Positions 1 through 6,960 of a stretch of 24,364 bases of DNA are shown here, in pieces; the first letter of the stretch is position 1; every line of letters starts with the position of its first letter. This DNA comes from JANMDU01 sp031388245 (GTDB taxonomy: Bacteria; Pseudomonadota; Gammaproteobacteria; Burkholderiales; Burkholderiaceae_C): positions 1 to 24,364 of the forward strand of contig JANNED010000269.1 of NCBI GenBank assembly GCA_031388245.1. Direction: 5' to 3'. Made by a program: the position numbers and the translations under genes. Under the pieces are notes generated by a model that saw only the letters and a program-made list of their open reading frames with translations, was not told the DNA's origin and ran no database searches.

Positions 1-1747
1 CGCTGTCAAGCGCCTGATTGGCCGCAAGTTTGACGAAAAAGAAGTGCAAAAGGACATCGATTTGATGCCTTACACCATTGCCAAAGCCGACAACGGCGAT
101 GCGTGGGTGCAAGTGCGTGGCGAGAAGCTCGCGCCGCCCCAAGTGAGCGCTGAAGTGCTGCGCAAGATGAAGAAAACCGCCGAAGATTACCTCGGCTACG
201 AAGTGACCGAAGCCGTGATCACGGTGCCTGCTTACTTCAACGATTCCCAGCGCCAAGCCACCAAAGATGCAGGCCGAATTGCAGGCCTGGATGTCAAGCG
301 CATCATCAATGAGCCGACCGCAGCTGCGCTCGCTTTCGGCCTCGATAAAGTCGGCAAAGGCGACCGCAAAATCGCTGTGTACGACTTGGGCGGCGGCACG
401 TTTGACGTCTCGATCATCGACATTGCCGACATGGATGGCGAGAAGCAATTTGAAGTGCTCTCCACCAACGGCGACACGTTCTTAGGCGGTGAAGATTTTG
501 ACCAACGCATCATCGACTACATCATTGCCGAGTTCAAGAAAGACACGCAAGTCGATTTGAAGAAAGATGTGCTCGCGCTCCAACGCTTGAAAGATGTGGC
601 CGAGAAAGCCAAGATTGAGCTCTCCTCCAGCCAGCAAACCGAGATCAATTTGCCTTACATCACGGTAGATGCCTCTGGCCCGAAACACCTGAACATGAAG
701 CTCACCCGCTCAAAATTGGAAAGCTTAGTAGAAGACCTGATCGAGCGCACGATTGCCCCTTGCCGCACCGCGATCAAAGACGCTGGCGTGAGCGTGGGTG
801 ACATTCAAGACGTGATTTTGGTCGGCGGCATGTCGCGCATGCCTAAGGTGCAAGAGAAGGTCAAAGAATTTTTTGGCAAAGAGCCACGCAAAGACGTGAA
901 CCCCGATGAAGCTGTGGCTGTGGGCGCAGCGATCCAAGGCCAAGTGCTTTCCGGTGATCGTAAAGACGTGCTCCTTTTGGACGTGACGCCCTTGTCTCTC
1001 GGCATCGAAACGCTAGGCGGCGTGATGACCAAGATGATCAAGAAGAACACCACGATTCCAACCAAGTTTGCACAAACCTTCTCCACGGCTGATGACAACC
1101 AACCCGCCGTGACGATCAAGGTCTACCAAGGCGAGCGCGAGATGGCCGTGGCCAACAAAGGCTTGGGTGAATTCAACCTCGAAGGCATCCCGCCCGCAGC
1201 GCGCGGCACGCCGCAAATCGAAGTGACTTTTGATATTGACGCCAACGGCATCTTGCACGTCGGCGCCAAAGACAAAGCCACGGGCAAAGAAAACAAAATC
1301 ACCATCAAGGCCAACTCAGGTTTATCGGAAGATGAAATCCAAGCCATGGTCAAAGATGCTGAGCTCAATGCCGAAGACGACAAGAAAAAGCTCGAACTCA
1401 TCCAAGCACGCAACGAAGCCGAAGCCGCCCTGCACTCCAACAAGAAATCCTTGGCTGAGTATGGCGACAAGCTAGAGGCCGGCGAGAAAGAAAAGATCGA
1501 AGCCGCCACCAAGGAATTGGAAGAAGCTTTGAAAGGCGAAGACAAAGCCGCGATTGAGCAAAAATCTGCGGCCCTAGGTATCGCTTCGCAAAAGCTCGGC
1601 GAGAAAATGTATGCAGACATGCAAGCATCGCAAGCCGCGCAGCAAGCTGGCGCACAAACCGCCGGGCAAGACGCAGGGAAAGCAGAGACACAGGCCAAAG
1701 ACGACAACGTCGTAGATGCTGAAGTCAAGGAAGTGAAAAAAGCCTGA
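1..1747 (+). CDS. dnaK: Chaperone DnaK (Hsp70), 5'-truncated by window edge
   Basis: This is the ATP-dependent Hsp70 chaperone that folds and protects cytosolic proteins together with DnaJ and GrpE. The reading frame is already open at base 2 (AVKRLIGRKF...), so roughly the first 65-75 residues lie outside the window; the GTG at 44 is an internal valine codon, not a start. Visible hallmarks are NEPTAAALAFGLDK, the phosphate loop YDLGGGTFDVSI, VILVGGMSRMPKV in the nucleotide-binding domain, the linker VLLLDVTPLSLGIETLGG, the beta-sandwich substrate domain, and a charged C-terminal lid ending DDNVVDAEVKEVKKA. The 581 residues present plus the missing part match the usual length of about 640. 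dnaJ follows in the same direction, the standard arrangement. The identification is certain. Confidence 0.98.
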   Translation, partial: AVKRLIGRKFDEKEVQKDIDLMPYTIAKADNGDAWVQVRGEKLAPPQVSAEVLRKMKKTAEDYLGYEVTEAVITVPAYFNDSQRQATKDAGRIAGLDVKRIINEPTAAALAFGLDKVGKGDRKIAVYDLGGGTFDVSIIDIADMDGEKQFEVLSTNGDTFLGGEDFDQRIIDYIIAEFKKDTQVDLKKDVLALQRLKDVAEKAKIELSSSQQTEINLPYITVDASGPKHLNMKLTRSKLESLVEDLIERTIAPCRTAIKDAGVSVGDIQDVILVGGMSRMPKVQEKVKEFFGKEPRKDVNPDEAVAVGAAIQGQVLSGDRKDVLLLDVTPLSLGIETLGGVMTKMIKKNTTIPTKFAQTFSTADDNQPAVTIKVYQGEREMAVANKGLGEFNLEGIPPAARGTPQIEVTFDIDANGILHVGAKDKATGKENKITIKANSGLSEDEIQAMVKDAELNAEDDKKKLELIQARNEAEAALHSNKKSLAEYGDKLEAGEKEKIEAATKELEEALKGEDKAAIEQKSAALGIASQKLGEKMYADMQASQAAQQAGAQTAGQDAGKAETQAKDDNVVDAEVKEVKKA

Positions 1748-1765
1748 TTTTTCAGTAACTCATGC

Positions 1766-1803
1766 CGCCGCGTTGATCTGAGAAGGTCTTCGCGGCGTTT
1801 TGC
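1766..1803 (+). terminator. Hairpin between dnaK and dnaJ, possible terminator or attenuator
   Basis: CGCCGCG at 1766-1772 pairs with CGCGGCG at 1791-1797, and four T residues follow at 1798-1801. The 18-nt loop itself contains GAAG/CTTC. The T run is short, so partial read-through into dnaJ is likely. This could lower dnaJ expression relative to dnaK. That role is inferred from the structure only. Confidence 0.45.
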
Positions 1804-1833
1804 TAAACAACGATTGAACGAACAGCTCCCAAA

Positions 1834-2988
1834 ATGGCTAAACGCGACTTCTATGAAATCTTAGGCGTTCCTAAAAACGCCTCCGATGAAGACATCAAAA
1901 AATCCTATCGCAAGATGGCGATGAAGCATCATCCTGACCGAAATCAGGGTGATGGTGCGAAGAAAGCGGAAGAGAAATTCAAAGAGGCCAAAGAGGCTTA
2001 TGAGATGCTGTCTGACCCGCAGAAGAAAGCGGCCTACGATCAGTATGGGCATGCGGGTGTCGATCCAAATATGCGCGGCCCGGGCGCTGAGGGCATGGGC
2101 GGGTTTGCCGAGGCGTTTGGTGATATTTTCGGCGATGTCTTTGGCGGACGCAGCAGAAGCCAGGGCGGTGGGCGGCAAGTCTATCGCGGTGGCGATTTGA
2201 GCTATGCGATGGAGGTGTCTCTCGAAGAAGCGGCCTTTGGCAAAGAAGCGCAAATTCGCATTCCGAGCTGGGACAACTGCAACACTTGCGGCGGCAGTGG
2301 TGCCAAGCCGGGAACGAAGCCAATCACTTGCACGACTTGCCAAGGCCACGGGCAAGTGCAAATGCGCCAAGGCTTTTTCGCCGTGCAGCAAACCTGCCCG
2401 ACGTGTAAGGGCACAGGCAAACTCATCCCCGAGCCTTGCATGAGCTGCCACGGTGTCGGCAAGATCAAGAATACGAAAACACTGGAAGTCAAAATCCCTT
2501 CGGGCATTGACGATGGCATGCGCATCCGAAGTGCGGGCAATGGCGAGCCGGGCACGAATGGCGGACCTCCCGGCGATTTGTACATTGAAATCCGTGTGGC
2601 CAAGCACGAAATTTTTGAGCGCGATGGCGATGATTTGCACTGCCAAGTGCCGATCAGTTTTGCCACCGCTGCGCTCGGCGGCGAGATCGAGGTGCCCACC
2701 TTGGTAGAAGAAGCCGAAAACAAAATCGGCAAAGTCGGCATTGATATTCCAGATGGCACGCAACACGGCAAGACCTTCCGCCTGCGCGGCAAAGGCATCA
2801 AAGGCGTGCGCTCATCGTATCCCGGCGATCTGTATTGCCACGTGAGCCTCGAAACACCCGTGAAGCTCACCGAGCATCAGCGCAAGCTCATGAAAGAGTT
2901 TGACGAATCGATCCGCAAAGGCGGGGCCAAGCATTCGCCCAACGAGGAGACTTGGGGCGATAAATTAAGGAAGTTTTTCACGGCTTGA
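1834..2988 (+). CDS. dnaJ: Co-chaperone DnaJ (Hsp40)
   Basis: DnaJ delivers unfolded substrates to DnaK and stimulates its ATPase. The 384 residues contain every part of a type I DnaJ. The J domain carries HPD at residues 33-35. A Gly/Phe-rich stretch follows at about 75-120. A zinc domain from about residue 149 has four CxxCxGxG repeats (CNTCGGSG, CTTCQGHG, CPTCKGTG, CMSCHGVG). The rest is the C-terminal substrate-binding and dimerisation region. The ATG at 1834 is placed exactly at the conserved MAKRDFYEILGV start, although no clear Shine-Dalgarno sequence precedes it. It lies 86 nt after dnaK, with a hairpin in the gap. Confidence 0.98.
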   Translation: MAKRDFYEILGVPKNASDEDIKKSYRKMAMKHHPDRNQGDGAKKAEEKFKEAKEAYEMLSDPQKKAAYDQYGHAGVDPNMRGPGAEGMGGFAEAFGDIFGDVFGGRSRSQGGGRQVYRGGDLSYAMEVSLEEAAFGKEAQIRIPSWDNCNTCGGSGAKPGTKPITCTTCQGHGQVQMRQGFFAVQQTCPTCKGTGKLIPEPCMSCHGVGKIKNTKTLEVKIPSGIDDGMRIRSAGNGEPGTNGGPPGDLYIEIRVAKHEIFERDGDDLHCQVPISFATAALGGEIEVPTLVEEAENKIGKVGIDIPDGTQHGKTFRLRGKGIKGVRSSYPGDLYCHVSLETPVKLTEHQRKLMKEFDESIRKGGAKHSPNEETWGDKLRKFFTA

Positions 2989-3012
2989 TGCTCTGCCTAC
3001 AATGGGTTCTGC

Positions 3013-3031
3013 GGGAGCGACGACTGCTCCC
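3013..3031 (+). promoter_or_regulatory. GC-rich hairpin next to the Rieske gene ribosome-binding site
   Basis: GGGAGC (3013-3018) and GCTCCC (3026-3031) form a perfect 6-bp stem with a 7-nt loop. It ends directly against the GAGGA ribosome-binding site (3032-3036) of the Rieske gene and begins 24 nt after the dnaJ stop. It could act as a weak dnaJ terminator (GAGGAATTTTT follows) or affect access to the ribosome-binding site. Neither role can be settled from sequence. Confidence 0.35.
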
Positions 3032-3043
3032 GAGGAATTTTTC

Positions 3044-4102
3044 ATGCTCGTCACCCAACAACCCGTTCTTCGTCAATTCTGGCATGCGGTGATGCCGCTC
3101 TCGGAACTCGCCACTGGCCCCAAACCGTTTATTTTGCTGGGCGAAGCCATCGTCTTGTTTATCGATACGCAAGGCCAACCTGCTGCCTTGAAAGACCGCT
3201 GCTGCCACCGCACAGCCAAGCTTTCCAAAGGCTGGTGTGTGGATGCATCCGGGAAAGCTTGCGCCCAAGGCAATTTGCAATGCGGCTACCATGGTTGGAC
3301 GTATGCACCAAGCGGGCGGGTGATCCGCATTCCGCAATACGAGCCACAGCGCGAGATTCCGCCGGATTACAAAACGACTGCATATCGCTGCCAAGCCAAG
3401 TACGGCTACGCATGGGTGGCGCTGGATGAACCGCTCGCCGATATTCCTGATGTGCCTGAATTCTCAGATCCAGCTTACCGCACGATCTTTCAGTTTTATG
3501 AGCGCTGGCAAACCAGCCCGATGCGGGCGCTGGAAAATTCGTTTGATAACGCGCACTTTAGCTTTGTGCATCGCGCCACCTTTGGTATCGCAGCCAGCCC
3601 CAAGCCGAGCAAATATGAGTTGGTTGAAAACGAAACAGGTTTTTATGCCGAAACGACCATTGATGCCGCCAACCCGGTGCAATTTCAGCGCATCAGCGGC
3701 GTGACGACCGACAAGACCACAAGGCATATGCGTAATGCCTATTTTTTGCCTTTTGCCAGGCGACTCGATATCGAATACCCTTCGCAAGATGGCAGACCCG
3801 GCAGACGACACATCATCATCAACAGCTTCACGCCGATTGATGATGGCAACATCCAAGTCTGCCAATGGCTGTTTCGCAACGATACGGAAGCTGACTGCCC
3901 AGCGCAAATGCTGATTGATTTTGATGCGCAAATCATTCGCGAAGACCAAGACATTTTGGAATCCACTGATCCCGATGCCGTGATTGACCTGCGACGCCGA
4001 GGTATCGAATATTCCATGGATTCTGATCGCCCTGGTATCCTGATCCGCAAAAAGCTGATGGCGCTGCTGGCTCGGCATGGCGAGGCAGAAGTGCATGGTT
4101 GA
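3044..4102 (+). CDS. Rieske [2Fe-2S] aromatic ring-hydroxylating oxygenase, alpha-subunit type
   Basis: This is a 352-residue mononuclear-iron oxygenase terminal component. The start is the ATG at 3044 because GAGGA lies 8 nt upstream and MLVTQQPVLRQFWH is the usual family N-terminus; an open frame extends 14 codons further upstream without support. The Rieske cluster ligands are C53-x-H55 and C80-x2-H83. The 24 residues between the two halves exceed the typical 15-17, the excess being WCVDASGKACAQG. The catalytic iron site is ENSFDNAHFSFVH with His171 and His176, and a C-terminal Asp in EDQDILE (about 301-303). Family members hydroxylate or demethylate aromatic and related substrates using a separate reductase. 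No reductase gene is adjacent, so the substrate cannot be assigned. The gene overlaps the GNAT remnant by 8 nt. Confidence 0.88.
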   Translation: MLVTQQPVLRQFWHAVMPLSELATGPKPFILLGEAIVLFIDTQGQPAALKDRCCHRTAKLSKGWCVDASGKACAQGNLQCGYHGWTYAPSGRVIRIPQYEPQREIPPDYKTTAYRCQAKYGYAWVALDEPLADIPDVPEFSDPAYRTIFQFYERWQTSPMRALENSFDNAHFSFVHRATFGIAASPKPSKYELVENETGFYAETTIDAANPVQFQRISGVTTDKTTRHMRNAYFLPFARRLDIEYPSQDGRPGRRHIIINSFTPIDDGNIQVCQWLFRNDTEADCPAQMLIDFDAQIIREDQDILESTDPDAVIDLRRRGIEYSMDSDRPGILIRKKLMALLARHGEAEVHG

Positions 4103-4409
4103 TTTGCTGCCAGCCGTCACCACACTGCGCTTGCTCACCAGCCCGGATTTACCGGCTTTTGTAGCGCTTCGCAATGCATCTTTGCTGCACTACCCTGATG
4201 CCTTCACCTCTGATTACGCCACAGAGAAAGACAGGCCGCCCCAAGCCTTTGCCTCGCGTTTGGGGGATGCACAAATTGGACACTTCATCTTGGGCGCTTT
4301 TGATGCGCAGGGTCTGCCGCCTCGCGCCATTCGGGTTCAAGGCCAGTTTTTTGACAAATTGCATATGCGCCTGAATCTGGCCGCATTGCGAGACAATCAA
4401 CCCTCATGA
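4095..4409 (+). pseudogene. GNAT N-acetyltransferase remnant with an internal in-frame deletion
   Basis: The frame is 104 codons from ATG 4095 (GAGG at 4081-4084), about 60-75 residues shorter than a normal GNAT enzyme. The first 75 residues look like a GNAT start (TLRLLTSPDLPAFVALRN, YPDAFTSDY, GHFILGAFDAQG). The text then jumps to LPPRAIRVQGQFFDKLHM, which is what normally forms the extreme C-terminus of such enzymes after the ALYRxLGF helix. The whole central part, with the R/Q-x-x-G-x-G/A acetyl-CoA loop, is absent, with the junction near 4310-4320. The frame is kept, so a stable short protein is possible, but acetyltransferase activity is not expected. It overlaps the Rieske stop and shares ATGA with the moeA start. 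The family call rests on recalled GNAT patterns. Confidence 0.68.
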
Positions 4410-5749
4410 AATCTCTCGACGACATTGCAGCGGCTCTGCAAGGCTATGACCCCTCGGCTTTGCCCGCTGACAAAGTGAATGCGTTTCTGGCAGCTTTGGT
4501 GCAGCCAGTCGCTGAAACTGAGGCGCTTGCTCTGGCGCAGGCTTTGGATCGGGTGATGGCTGTGGATGTGATCTCGCCAATTTCCGTGCCGCCACATGAC
4601 AACTCGGCAATGGATGGCTATGCGTTTGCTGGTTCGCAGATGGCCGCAAGTCAAATGACACAGTTCAAGATCGTGGGCACGGCGTTGGCGGGCAAGGCTT
4701 GGCAAGGCGCTGTGCAAGCGGATGAATGCGTGAAGATCATGACAGGGGCAATCATGCCCACAGGCCTGGATACGGTGGCGCCACAAGAGATGTGCAGCGT
4801 GGAAGGCGATTTGATCAGCATTGCACCAGGCGTTTTGAAACCGGGTGACAACCGCAGATTTGCCGGCGAAGATCTGCTGGCAGGCAGTGTGGCGCTGCAA
4901 AAAGGAGAGCGCCTTGCGCCCGCTGCGCTTGGGCTTTTGGCTAGTTTGAACATAGCGCAGGTACCCGTGTTCAGAAAAATCAAGGTGGCGTATTTCTCCA
5001 CCGGCGATGAGGTGCTGGGCTTGGGCGATGCGCCACGCGAAGGCGCGATCTACGATTCCAATCGCTACACCGTGATCGGCCTGCTGCGCCGCTGGGGCGC
5101 TGAGGTGATCGACATGGGGGTGGTGCGCGATGATCCTGCTTTGCTAGAAGCTGCATTCACCCAAGCCGCGAACCAAGCCGATGCCGTGATCACCAGTGGC
5201 GGTGTGAGCGTAGGCGAAGCGGATCACACCAAGGCGATGATGAAAAAGCTCGGTGATGTCGCGTTTTGGAAGATTGCGATGCGACCGGGCCGCCCGATGG
5301 CGGTGGGGCGTATTTTGAAGGCAAAAACAGCCACTGGCCAGCATAAAACCAATGCAGAATGCCATCAAAATGATAGCAATTCATGTGTGCTCTTTGGCCT
5401 ACCCGGCAATCCCGTGGCCACCATGGTGACGATGCTGGTTTTCGTGCGTCCTGCGCTGGCGCGCCTGCAAGGCTTGAATCCTGCTCAATACTGCGCCGAG
5501 CCACTGTATTCAAAAGCCATCAGCCAAGAGATCCTCAAAAAAAAACCAGGCCGCACCGAATACCAGCGCGGCATGGTGAGCCGCGCCTTTGATGGCAATT
5601 TGCAGGTGCGCACCACCAGTGCAAATCAAGGCTCGGGGGTGCTCTCTAGCATGGTGGCAGCCAATGGCTTGATCGTGCTGCATCATGATCAAGGCCATGT
5701 GAATGTGGGCGATGCGGTGGATGTGATGATGTTTGAGGGTGTGATGTGA
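4406..5749 (+). CDS. moeA: Molybdopterin molybdenumtransferase MoeA
   Basis: MoeA inserts molybdate into adenylylated molybdopterin, the last step of molybdenum cofactor synthesis in the cytosol. The 447 residues carry the family motifs in order: PPHDNSAMDGYA, IMTGAIMPTGLDTV, YFSTGDEV, GAIYDSNRY, VITSGGVSVGEADHTK, MRPGRPMAVGRI and FGLPGNPVA. The start codon overlaps the stop of the GNAT remnant (ATGA), indicating translational coupling. Between MAVGRI and FGLPGNPVA lie about 22 residues (roughly 303-325) that family members normally lack. They are encoded by one copy of the interspersed palindromic element at 5313-5378. No moaA or other cofactor genes are in the window. Confidence 0.96.
   Translation: MKSLDDIAAALQGYDPSALPADKVNAFLAALVQPVAETEALALAQALDRVMAVDVISPISVPPHDNSAMDGYAFAGSQMAASQMTQFKIVGTALAGKAWQGAVQADECVKIMTGAIMPTGLDTVAPQEMCSVEGDLISIAPGVLKPGDNRRFAGEDLLAGSVALQKGERLAPAALGLLASLNIAQVPVFRKIKVAYFSTGDEVLGLGDAPREGAIYDSNRYTVIGLLRRWGAEVIDMGVVRDDPALLEAAFTQAANQADAVITSGGVSVGEADHTKAMMKKLGDVAFWKIAMRPGRPMAVGRILKAKTATGQHKTNAECHQNDSNSCVLFGLPGNPVATMVTMLVFVRPALARLQGLNPAQYCAEPLYSKAISQEILKKKPGRTEYQRGMVSRAFDGNLQVRTTSANQGSGVLSSMVAANGLIVLHHDQGHVNVGDAVDVMMFEGVM
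5313..5378 (-). repeat. Interspersed palindromic element, copy in moeA (antisense to gene)
   Basis: Read on the minus strand, the copy has a degenerate hairpin TGCTATCATTTTGATGGCA (5360-5378), exactly 15 nt, the core TATGCTGGC (5337-5345), 8 nt, and a tail with GTTTTTGCCTTCAAAA (5313-5328). It adds about 22 codons to moeA in a variable loop before FGLPGNP and leaves the frame intact. See the window-wide finding for the alignment with the other seven copies. Confidence 0.8.
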
Positions 5750-5751
5750 GG

Positions 5752-5949
5752 ATGGGGCAGCAAGTGCTCAAAGCCATCTTGCTGGGATGGCTGTTCTTGG
5801 CAGCAAGCTGGACTTGGTACAAAGGCGTGCGTTTTGCACGCTACTGGCGGCTCATCTACACGCCGTATCTGCTCGCCATTGCTTTGACGCTAGCAAACAG
5901 TATCGGCATGATCGCACTGCCTTGGCTTGCGCCGCAAACGAACACTTGA
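5752..5949 (+). CDS. Small two-helix membrane protein of unknown function
   Basis: This 65-residue protein has two hydrophobic segments: about residues 7-21 (LKAILLGWLFLAASW) and about 37-57 (YLLAIALTLANSIGMIALPWL). They are separated by a basic, aromatic stretch (YKGVRFARYWRLIY), so it is probably a small inner-membrane hairpin. ATG 5752 is preferred because GAGGGTG at 5735-5741 precedes it; a GTG at 5746 is the alternative. It starts 2 nt after the moeA stop and is probably in the same transcript. I do not recognise the family. Confidence 0.65.
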   Translation: MGQQVLKAILLGWLFLAASWTWYKGVRFARYWRLIYTPYLLAIALTLANSIGMIALPWLAPQTNT

Positions 5950-5973
5950 CCCAAGATCGAAGAAAGCTTCCTT

Positions 5974-6870
5974 TTGACCACTGTTTTGCAACTCATTCAA
6001 CGCAGCGCCAGCCAACTCGAAAAAGCAGGCGTGCATTACGGCCATGGCACAAGCAACGCCTTTGACGAAGCGGCTTGGTTGATACTTTGGAGCTTGCAAC
6101 TGCCCTTGAACAGCTTGGATTCAGAACAAAACAGGCCAATCACCAGCATAGAATATGACCAGGTTGCTACTCTTTTAAGAGCACGCATCGAATCGCGCAA
6201 GCCCGCGGCTTACCTCACACAAGAGGCTTGGCTGCAAGGCGTGCCTTTTTATGTGGATGAGCGGGTGATCGTGCCGCGCAGCTTCATAGCGGAATTGATC
6301 ACCGATCCACAGGCCGAGGGCACGCTAGATTATTGGCTGCGAGAAGACACGAAAAATGTGCTCGACTTATGCACTGGTAACGGATCACTCGCCGTGCTCG
6401 CTGCGATGGCTTTTCCCGAGACTCGCATTCAAGGCGCAGACATCAGCCAAGATGCCTTGGCAGTGGCGGCCATCAATGTGGCCAAACACGGGCTCCAAGA
6501 GCGCATTGCGCTGCTGGCCTCTGATGGCCTCGCCCAATGCCAAGGTATCCATGGCCGGCCTTACGATCTGATCCTGTGTAATCCGCCCTACGTCAACAGC
6601 GACAGCATGGCCGCCCTGCCGCCAGAATACCGGGCCGAGCCAGATATTTCCTTGGCTGGCGGTGCAGATGGCATGGATTTCATTCGCCCGCTGCTTTGCG
6701 CCGCGCCGAAAGTGATGAGTGAGCATGCCGTGCTGGTGCTAGAAATTGGCCATGAGCGAGCCAATTTCGAGGCAGCATTTCCCCATTTACAGGCCATTTG
6801 GCTCGAAACCAGCGCCGGGGATGATCAAGTGCTGTTGCTCACACGAAACAGCTTGCTGCGCGATTTTTGA
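5974..6870 (+). CDS. prmB: 50S ribosomal protein L3 N(5)-glutamine methyltransferase PrmB
   Basis: PrmB transfers a methyl group from S-adenosylmethionine to a glutamine side chain of ribosomal protein L3. The 298 residues show an N-terminal helical domain, RKPAAYLTQEAWLQGVPFYVDERVIVPRSFIAELI, the SAM-binding loop VLDLCTGNGSLAVLAA, the acidic end of strand two (GADIS), and the catalytic NPPY at 203-206. VPRSFIAELI separates it from the release-factor methyltransferase PrmC. No ATG is available near the N-terminus, so translation probably begins at TTG 5974; the in-frame TTG at 5986 is the alternative. Residues about 49-70 overlap a degenerate copy of the palindromic element. It lies 24 nt after the small membrane gene. 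Confidence 0.93.
   Translation: MTTVLQLIQRSASQLEKAGVHYGHGTSNAFDEAAWLILWSLQLPLNSLDSEQNRPITSIEYDQVATLLRARIESRKPAAYLTQEAWLQGVPFYVDERVIVPRSFIAELITDPQAEGTLDYWLREDTKNVLDLCTGNGSLAVLAAMAFPETRIQGADISQDALAVAAINVAKHGLQERIALLASDGLAQCQGIHGRPYDLILCNPPYVNSDSMAALPPEYRAEPDISLAGGADGMDFIRPLLCAAPKVMSEHAVLVLEIGHERANFEAAFPHLQAIWLETSAGDDQVLLLTRNSLLRDF
6120..6183 (-). repeat. Interspersed palindromic element, degenerate copy in prmB (antisense)
   Basis: On the minus strand there is an imperfect hairpin region GCTCTTAAAAGAGTAGC (6166-6182), exactly 15 nt, the core TATGCTGGT (6142-6150), 8 nt, and a tail TGTTTTGTTCTGAA. In the gene's reading direction it shares the frame and the pattern I-E-x-x-Q-x-A-T with the cysI copy. 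The encoded helix also fits ordinary PrmB sequence, so this copy is less secure than the others. Confidence 0.5.
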
Positions 6871-6960
6871 TTGAAGAACACCAATCGTCCCCTCGGTGCT
6901 GGTCTTGCCGCCTAGGTGGCGCATAGAATGCACTTTTAACAGATCGCCACACGATTCACA

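Noticed and set aside
44..46. GTG as a possible start of dnaK
   Set aside because: The same frame is open and encodes conserved DnaK residues upstream to the window edge, so this is an internal valine codon.
6908..6922. Imperfect palindrome around CCTAGG upstream of the kinase gene as an operator
   Set aside because: It is a single short dyad with a mismatch and no promoter hexamers at proper spacing; too weak to annotate.
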